Below, piece by piece: positions 4,472-8,162 of a stretch of DNA of 8,162 nucleotides. Below the pieces are notes generated by a model. That model made no database searches. It saw nothing but the letters and a program-made list of their open reading frames with translations, and was not told the DNA's origin. The stretch is taken from assembly GCA_020851915.1 (NCBI GenBank), contig JADZBT010000102.1, positions 1-8,162 of the forward strand, given 5' to 3'. The DNA comes from Alphaproteobacteria bacterium (GTDB taxonomy: Bacteria; Pseudomonadota; Alphaproteobacteria; Rickettsiales; RI-342). The position numbers and the translations under genes are program-made. Each line of letters starts with the position of its first letter. Positions within the stretch are counted from its first letter, which is position 1.

Positions 4472-6238
4472 ATGACCGGGGACATCTTCAGCGAATGGGC
4501 GCAACAGGTGATGTTCGGGGCATTGCTGCCCTTCGCATCGCCCCTGCTGAGCTCGGAGCGGATATACGCCGCCTACCTGCTGAGCGCGCTGGTGTGCGCG
4601 TATTTCAGCTACCGCTATTACACGAAGGGGACGCCGTTCGACGTGCGGAAGTTCTTCGCCACCATTGCCCCCAAGAAGGATTATGTGCATCCGTCGGCGA
4701 TCGTGGATTATGTCCTGTTCGCGCTGAACCCGGCCCTCGTCGTGTCGGTGCTTATCCTGCCGTCGCTGCTGTCGTCGATGGGGTGGGGGGAGATGGTGGG
4801 CGCGGCGCTTAACGCCGTACTCGGAGCGGGAACCTTCTTCGACCCGTCATCCGGTGTGGCGGTGGCGCTGTTCACGCTGGTAGCCTTCATCGCGTATGAT
4901 TTCGGGCAGTTCATCATCCATTACGCGCTGCATCGCATCCCGCTGCTGTGGGAGTTCCATAAGATACATCATTCGGCGCAGGTGCTCACGCCCATCACGG
5001 CATACCGGTTTCACCCGGTGGAGCTGCTGCTGACGTCGCTCTCGGTCGCGTTCTTCTCCGGGCTGGCGCAGGGGGCGTTCATCTGGCTGTACGGGCATCC
5101 GCCCGAGGTCATCCGGGTGGCGGGTCTGCATGTCGGCATCTTCCTATTCTACGTGATGGCCTATAATCTGCGTCATAGCAACGTGTGGCTGTCGTATCCG
5201 CGCGCGCTCAGCCACCTGCTCATCAGCCCTTCGCAGCACCAGATACATCACAGCATCGCGCCGCAGCACTGGGATAAGAATATGGGCTATATGCTGTCGA
5301 TATGGGACTGGATGTTCGGCACGCTCTATGTGCCCGAGGGGCGCGAGACATTGCAGTTCGGCCTCGATGGCCGGGAAGAGCTGGCCTATAACCGTATCGG
5401 CGCGGCCTATGCGCTGCCCTTCGTGCGTGTCTGGGCGCGGATACGCGGGAAATCGCTCACGGCGCTGGGGCTTGCATTGCTCGCACTATCGTTGACGCCT
5501 GCTCCGGCGCGGGCGGAGCCTCCGCGCAGCTTGTGGCTGGAGGAGTTGACCTCACCGGAGATAGCGGCGGCCATCAAGGACGGATACACGCAGGTGCTCG
5601 TGCCGACGGCGGGCATCGAGCAGAACGGGCCGCAGATGCCGCTCAACAAGCATGCGCGGGTGCTGCGTTACACCGCGCCGCGCATCGCCGAGGCGCTGGG
5701 GCATACGCTCATCGCTCCTGTGGTGGATCATGTGCCGGAGGGAAGTATATGGCCGAAGCTGGGGCATATGCGGTTCGCGGGAACCATTTCCATGCCGGAG
5801 GACGTGTTCGAGGAAATGCTGGAAGCCACGGGGCGCAGCCTCCACGCACACGGGTTCACCGCGATCTATTTCATCGGCGACAGCGGCGATAATCAGGACG
5901 GGCAGGAAGAGGCGGCGGAGTCGCTGCGGGAGGACGATATTCCGGCCTATCACGTCGGCGAATATTACGCCAACAAGGCGCAGGAAGAATGGCTGGCAAC
6001 GAAAGGATTCGGCAAGGATGCCATCGGCGGGCATGCGGGGCTGCGCGATACATCGGAACTGCTTGCGGCGGCGGGGGATGCCGTACGCAGGGACAAGCTC
6101 CGGGACTACCCGAAGGACGCGATGGCGCAGAACGGCAACTGGGGACGCACGGATCTCGCGACGGCGGAGCTGGGCGATACGCTGCTACGCATCAAGATCG
6201 ACCGCGCGGTGGCGGCGATTCAGGGATTACAAAAATAA
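4472..6238 (+). CDS. Fusion of sterol desaturase/fatty acid hydroxylase and creatininase-family domains
   Basis: A single 588-residue frame. Residues 1-310 are a membrane di-iron sterol desaturase/fatty acid hydroxylase-type protein, with several hydrophobic segments and the histidine clusters HYALHR (150-155), FHKIHH (162-167), His181, His235 and HQIHH (256-260). Such enzymes hydroxylate or desaturate lipids using O2. Residues 318-348 look exactly like a Sec signal peptide: a basic stretch, a hydrophobic core SLTALGLALLALSLT, then PAPARA before Glu349. Residues 353-585 are a creatininase-family amidohydrolase fold with VPTAGIEQNGPQMPLNKH (377-394), FAGTISMPEDVF (435-446) and IGDSGDNQ (468-475). 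No stop or good ribosome site separates the halves, so I read one polypeptide with the second domain anchored in the periplasm. A GTG at 5423 could start a separate secreted form. ATG 4472 follows GTGAGGGGGG seven bases after the pilin stop and is preferred over an in-frame ATG at 4331 inside the pilin gene. Confidence 0.85.
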   Translation: MTGDIFSEWAQQVMFGALLPFASPLLSSERIYAAYLLSALVCAYFSYRYYTKGTPFDVRKFFATIAPKKDYVHPSAIVDYVLFALNPALVVSVLILPSLLSSMGWGEMVGAALNAVLGAGTFFDPSSGVAVALFTLVAFIAYDFGQFIIHYALHRIPLLWEFHKIHHSAQVLTPITAYRFHPVELLLTSLSVAFFSGLAQGAFIWLYGHPPEVIRVAGLHVGIFLFYVMAYNLRHSNVWLSYPRALSHLLISPSQHQIHHSIAPQHWDKNMGYMLSIWDWMFGTLYVPEGRETLQFGLDGREELAYNRIGAAYALPFVRVWARIRGKSLTALGLALLALSLTPAPARAEPPRSLWLEELTSPEIAAAIKDGYTQVLVPTAGIEQNGPQMPLNKHARVLRYTAPRIAEALGHTLIAPVVDHVPEGSIWPKLGHMRFAGTISMPEDVFEEMLEATGRSLHAHGFTAIYFIGDSGDNQDGQEEAAESLREDDIPAYHVGEYYANKAQEEWLATKGFGKDAIGGHAGLRDTSELLAAAGDAVRRDKLRDYPKDAMAQNGNWGRTDLATAELGDTLLRIKIDRAVAAIQGLQK

Positions 6239-6244
6239 CATGCC

Positions 6245-6264
6245 ATACCGGCGCAGGCCGGTAT
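6245..6264. repeat. Dispersed palindromic repeat, copy 3 (inverted)
   Basis: Arms ATACCGGC and GCCGGTAT around GCAG. Its reverse complement matches copies 1 and 4, including the CTGC loop, except for one compensated base pair (C-G to A-T). It starts six bases after the stop of the fusion gene and could end that transcript as a hairpin, though only a weak T-rich stretch follows. Confidence 0.75.
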
Positions 6265-6298
6265 CTTATACATCCAGATACGCATGCGGAGAGATGAG

Positions 6299-6318
6299 AT
6301 CCCGGCCTGCGCCGGGAT
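6299..6318. repeat. Dispersed palindromic repeat, copy 4
   Basis: Arms ATCCCGGC and GCCGGGAT around CTGC, identical to copy 1 including 30 bases with flanks (6293-6322). It lies ten bases beyond the dksA stop, in inverted orientation to copy 3. The two form a doublet between convergent genes, as REP elements often do, and may act as a bidirectional 3' hairpin region. Confidence 0.8.
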
Positions 6319-6327
6319 GGCAAAAAC

Positions 6328-6753
6328 TTACACTTCCTCGTCGGAGTAGAGCTTTTCGTCGCGTTCGTGGCGTTCCTGCGCTTCGATGCAGTATTCGGCG
6401 ATGGGACGCGCTTCCAGGCGCTTGATGCCGATCGGCTCGCCGGTTTCTTCGCAATAGCCGTATTCGCCGGCTTCGATCTTGCGGAGCGCTTTGTCGATCT
6501 TCTCGATGAGTTTCAGGTAGCGGTTGCGGGTACGCAGCTCGACGCCTGCCTCGGTTTCGATGGAGGCGCGGTCGGCGATGTCCGGCTCATGCCAGTTCTC
6601 TTCGCGCAGGTGATCCATGGTCTCGCGCGACTGCTCCAGCAGCTCTTCCTTCCACACCGTCAGCTTGTCCTTGAAATAGGTCAGCTGTTTCTTGTTCATA
6701 TACGGTTCGGTTTCGGACGGCGTATAGTCTTTCTTTTTCGCGGTTCCTGCCAT
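6328..6753 (-). CDS. dksA: RNA polymerase-binding transcription factor DksA, two-cysteine type
   Basis: A 141-residue DksA/TraR protein, normal length for the family. It binds the RNA polymerase secondary channel and, with ppGpp, retunes promoters such as those for rRNA and amino acid synthesis. The N-terminal region is a predicted coiled coil (about 20-95). Its tip carries D58-x-x-D61-R-A63, matching the DxxDRA motif essential in Escherichia coli. The C-terminal zinc-finger segment keeps YGYCEETGEPIGIKRLEARP and YCIEAQERHE: of the four E. coli cysteine positions, Cys101 and Cys122 remain while the other two are Thr104 and Ala125. Zinc binding by the classical site is therefore unlikely. The ATG at 6753 is chosen over an in-frame ATG at 6816 because GGAG stands six bases before it and a good promoter lies between them. 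Confidence 0.93.
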   Translation of the reverse strand: MAGTAKKKDYTPSETEPYMNKKQLTYFKDKLTVWKEELLEQSRETMDHLREENWHEPDIADRASIETEAGVELRTRNRYLKLIEKIDKALRKIEAGEYGYCEETGEPIGIKRLEARPIAEYCIEAQERHERDEKLYSDEEV

Positions 6754-6787
6754 GGCGTACTCCACTCCCAGTTTAAGAGGAACGTGG

Positions 6788-6816
6788 TATATATACAGGT
6801 GATTAACATTTTTCAA
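6788..6816 (-). promoter_or_regulatory. Sigma-70-type promoter of dksA
   Basis: On the minus strand, TTGAAA (6811-6816) and TATATA (6788-6793) are separated by exactly 17 bases. The expected start near 6781 leaves about 28 bases of leader with the GGAG ribosome site. This is the best sigma-70-type promoter in the window and excludes the upstream in-frame ATG at 6816 as the translation start. Confidence 0.65.
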
Positions 6817-6863
6817 TGAATATGACGGAAAATGCCCCAGAAAATTGTGGATGCTTCTTGTAA

Positions 6864-6879
6864 CATATTGAAAAATATG
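6864..6879. repeat. Small hairpin between fliX and dksA
   Basis: CATATT (6864-6869) and AATATG (6874-6879) form a 6-bp AT-rich stem with a four-base loop, shortly after the fliX stop. Combined with the T-rich tract at 6886-6892 (read on the minus strand) it may help end fliX transcription, but it is too weak to call a terminator. Confidence 0.3.
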
Positions 6880-6899
6880 GACGCGGAAAAAATAGGTTG

Positions 6900-7316
6900 C
6901 TAGCCCTGCCGTTCCAGTTTGGCGAGTTCCACGGCGGCGCGGACTTCGATCTCATCGAGGATAGCGCGCAGTTTCGGGTCGATGATGACGGTGCGTTGCT
7001 GCTGCACGAGCGTGCCCAGCTGTTCCAGGTTATGCCGCGAGATAGCGCCCGCCAGCAATCCGTGGCGGATGGTGTCGAGCGCGTTGAGCAGGCTCTCGCC
7101 GTATAGCACTCCCTTGCGGCTGTTTTCCTCGTCTTCCGATATTTCCTGAAGGGCGAACAGGGCGTCGACGTTGTTCAACGACATCACGGGCGTGGACTCG
7201 CTTTTTTCCTCCAGCTTGCTGGCCAGCAGGCTGCCGAAACCGGAATCCCCTTCCGCCTTTTTCTTCTTCTTGATGGAGGAGCTGTTCCCTACCTCCGTAG
7301 TGCCGAATATCTTCAT
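6900..7316 (-). CDS. fliX: Flagellar assembly regulator FliX
   Basis: A 138-residue protein, matching the roughly 139 residues of Caulobacter FliX as I recall it. Family-typical parts are visible: a short Gly/Ser/Lys-rich N-terminus, then LFALQE (53-58), RKGVLYGESLLNALDTIRHGLL (66-87), and the strongly conserved end DPKLRAILDEIEVRAAVELAKL (113-134). In Caulobacter, FliX is a membrane-associated partner of the activator FlbD and links early flagellar assembly to sigma-54-dependent late flagellar genes; the gene adjacent in the opposite direction here, flgI, is such a late gene. The ATG at 7316 is chosen over an in-frame ATG at 7406 because family proteins begin close to this point and a promoter candidate (7351-7379) lies between the two. 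The ribosome site is weak. Confidence 0.9.
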   Translation of the reverse strand: MKIFGTTEVGNSSSIKKKKKAEGDSGFGSLLASKLEEKSESTPVMSLNNVDALFALQEISEDEENSRKGVLYGESLLNALDTIRHGLLAGAISRHNLEQLGTLVQQQRTVIIDPKLRAILDEIEVRAAVELAKLERQG

Positions 7317-7350
7317 GGATGCGCCGCCGTTGCTGGTTCCGTTCAATCCT

Positions 7351-7379
7351 ATGATACCCGCCGTATCCCCGCTCCGCAA
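7351..7379 (-). promoter_or_regulatory. Possible promoter of fliX
   Basis: On the minus strand, TTGCGG (7374-7379) and TATCAT (7351-7356) are separated by 17 bases. The -10 matches the consensus at five of six positions; the -35 matches only at TTG. Transcription would start near 7344, about 28 bases before the fliX ATG. I see no clear CtrA site (TTAA-N7-TTAA), which Caulobacter uses for fliX. Confidence 0.4.
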
Positions 7380-7414
7380 CCGCGTCAATAGGAAAGTTTT
7401 ACCCATCCGGCCTA

Positions 7415-7427
7415 GGCAGCTCTTGCC
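7415..7427. promoter_or_regulatory. Possible enhancer palindrome upstream of flgI
   Basis: GGCA (7415-7418) and TGCC (7424-7427) flank five bases. The centre lies about 90 bases upstream of the sigma-54-like element, where an activator of the FlbD/NtrC type would bind. The arms are short and may arise by chance, so this is inference from position. Confidence 0.25.
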
Positions 7428-7467
7428 CCGTATGCGCCCTCGGGAGTTACCCCCAGCTCCCTGTGGA

Positions 7468-7487
7468 TGATAAATCGTAATTTATCA
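7468..7487. repeat. Perfect AT-rich palindrome in the fliX-flgI intergenic region
   Basis: TGATAAAT (7468-7475) and ATTTATCA (7480-7487) form 8-bp arms around CGTA. The sequence lies between the two divergent starts and overlaps the IHF-like site. It could be an operator for a dimeric regulator. No poly-T tract follows, so it is not a normal terminator. Confidence 0.5.
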
Positions 7488-7495
7488 GCATATTG
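7483..7495 (+). promoter_or_regulatory. IHF-binding site candidate
   Basis: TATCAGCATATTG matches the IHF core consensus WATCARNNNNTTR at every position and sits 17 bases upstream of the sigma-54-like element. Sigma-54 promoters commonly need IHF bending between enhancer and promoter, and this is known for Caulobacter flagellar promoters, so the placement is functionally sensible. Confidence 0.55.
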
Positions 7496-7512
7496 GCGCG
7501 TTGCGCCGTAGT

Positions 7513-7527
7513 TGGCATGGCATTCGC
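7513..7527 (+). promoter_or_regulatory. Sigma-54-type promoter candidate for flgI
   Basis: TGGCATGGCATTCGC fits TGGCAC-N5-TTGC at eight of ten fixed positions, including the critical GG and GC with correct spacing. Transcription would begin near 7539, about 24 bases before the flgI ATG. The neighbouring fliX gene and an upstream IHF-like site strengthen the call. Confidence 0.58.
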
Positions 7528-7562
7528 TTATATATAGGGACACGGTCAGGGGAAGGAACGTG

Positions 7563-8162
7563 ATGTACCAAGAGACAGTGATCGCACAATCCGGACGGAT
7601 GCCGCAGGTAGCGGCATCCCGTCTTGCCGTATTGATGATGGTAACGCTCGCCGTGCTGATGCTGGCGGCATCGCCGGCGCACGCCGCCCTCAAGACCCGC
7701 ATCAAGGACATCGTCGATTTTGAAGGCGTGCGCGACAACCACCTGATGGGCTACGGCCTCGTGGTGGGGCTGAACGGCACGGGCGATAAGCTCAACAACA
7801 ATAAATTCACCGAACAGAGCCTGATCTCGTTCCTCGAGCGTCTGGGCATCAATGCGCGCGGCAGCAACCTGAAGCCGAAGAACGTGGCGGCCGTGACCAT
7901 TACGGCGACGCTTCCGCCGTTCGGACGCAACGGCAGCCGCGTTGACGTGCTGGTGAGCGCGCTGGGCGATGCCAAGAGTTTGCAGGGCGGAACATTGCTG
8001 GCCACGCCGCTCTATGGCGCGGATGGTGAAGTGTATGCGGTAGCGCAGGGCGCGCTGGCCGTGGGAGGATTCAGTGCCGGTGGCGCGGGCGGCAGCGTCA
8101 GCAAGGGCGTGCCGACCACCGGCTATATCGCAGGCGGGGGCATCGTGGAAAAGGAAGTGGAT
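7563..8162 (+). CDS. flgI: Flagellar P-ring protein FlgI precursor, N-terminal 200 codons
   Basis: The frame runs off the right edge after 200 codons; full-length family members have about 370 residues. FlgI is exported by Sec and polymerises in the periplasm, with help from FlgA, into the P-ring around the flagellar rod at the peptidoglycan. A signal peptide is clear: hydrophobic core LAVLMMVTLAVLMLAA (21-36), then SPAHA with cleavage after Ala41. The mature part opens with the family hallmark RIKDIVDFEGVRDN (46-59) and GYGLVVGLNGTGD (63-75), followed by FTEQSLISFLERLGIN and VTITATLPPFGRNGSRVDVLVSALGDAKSL, split over about residues 82-140. ATG 7563 follows AAGGA at a five-base spacing. A GTG one codon earlier or the ATG at 7599 are less likely starts. 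Confidence 0.95.
   Translation, partial: MYQETVIAQSGRMPQVAASRLAVLMMVTLAVLMLAASPAHAALKTRIKDIVDFEGVRDNHLMGYGLVVGLNGTGDKLNNNKFTEQSLISFLERLGINARGSNLKPKNVAAVTITATLPPFGRNGSRVDVLVSALGDAKSLQGGTLLATPLYGADGEVYAVAQGALAVGGFSAGGAGGSVSKGVPTTGYIAGGGIVEKEVD

Noticed and set aside
3403..4485. Minus-strand 360-codon open frame
   Set aside because: Antisense to the second pilin-like gene, which has a class III signal and matches its paralogue; no ribosome site or motif on the minus strand.
5423..6238. Separate creatininase gene starting at GTG 5423
   Set aside because: The signal-like N-terminus is attractive, but there is no ribosome site and the upstream frame is open without a stop, so a fusion is the simpler reading; kept only as an alternative.
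794..6318. CRISPR array or insertion-sequence ends
   Set aside because: The repeats are palindromes at irregular distances with no spacers of uniform size, no transposase gene and no target duplications.
7317..7406. N-terminal extension of FliX from ATG 7406
   Set aside because: It would make the protein about 30 residues longer than the family, the extension has no family features, and it overlaps a promoter candidate.

Overview
The window looks like chromosomal DNA from a G+C-rich, flagellated alphaproteobacterium. The main evidence is a fliX gene (a family I know only from Alphaproteobacteria) lying divergently next to flgI, as I recall it does in Caulobacter, together with an alphaproteobacterial-type DksA. 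I cannot name the genus. A pair of large prepilin-like proteins fits lineages such as Micavibrio-like bacteria, but that is a weak guess.

Layout. (1) 1-656, minus: a three-helix membrane protein of unknown family, cut by the left edge. (2) 657-1415: no long gene, but not empty. It holds a probable 24-residue acidic peptide gene (962-1036, minus) with a perfect Shine-Dalgarno, three consecutive hairpins upstream of it, a strong terminator downstream (841-874), and two copies of a dispersed palindromic repeat. (3) 1416-2126, plus: a Bax-inhibitor-1/YccA-type membrane protein (YbhL-like), with a hairpin leader and a clear terminator. (4) 2216-6238, plus: a tightly packed three-gene operon. It encodes two paralogous prepilin-like proteins, then one polypeptide joining an integral-membrane sterol desaturase/fatty acid hydroxylase domain to a creatininase-family domain. 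(5) 6245-6318: two inverted copies of the palindromic repeat between convergent genes. (6) 6328-6753, minus: dksA, with its own promoter. (7) 6900-7316, minus: fliX, and 7563-8162, plus: the first 200 codons of flgI. The intergenic region between them carries a good sigma-54-type element and a perfect match to the IHF consensus.

How the genes work together. FliX and FlgI belong to flagellar assembly: FliX couples early flagellar assembly to sigma-54-dependent late gene expression, and FlgI forms the P-ring. DksA modulates RNA polymerase with ppGpp. The pilin-pilin-desaturase/creatininase operon is the least explained part. Overlap and spacing imply co-expression of two large secreted, cysteine-containing pseudopilins with a membrane-lipid-modifying enzyme whose C-terminal domain should sit in the periplasm. 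Its function is unknown to me.
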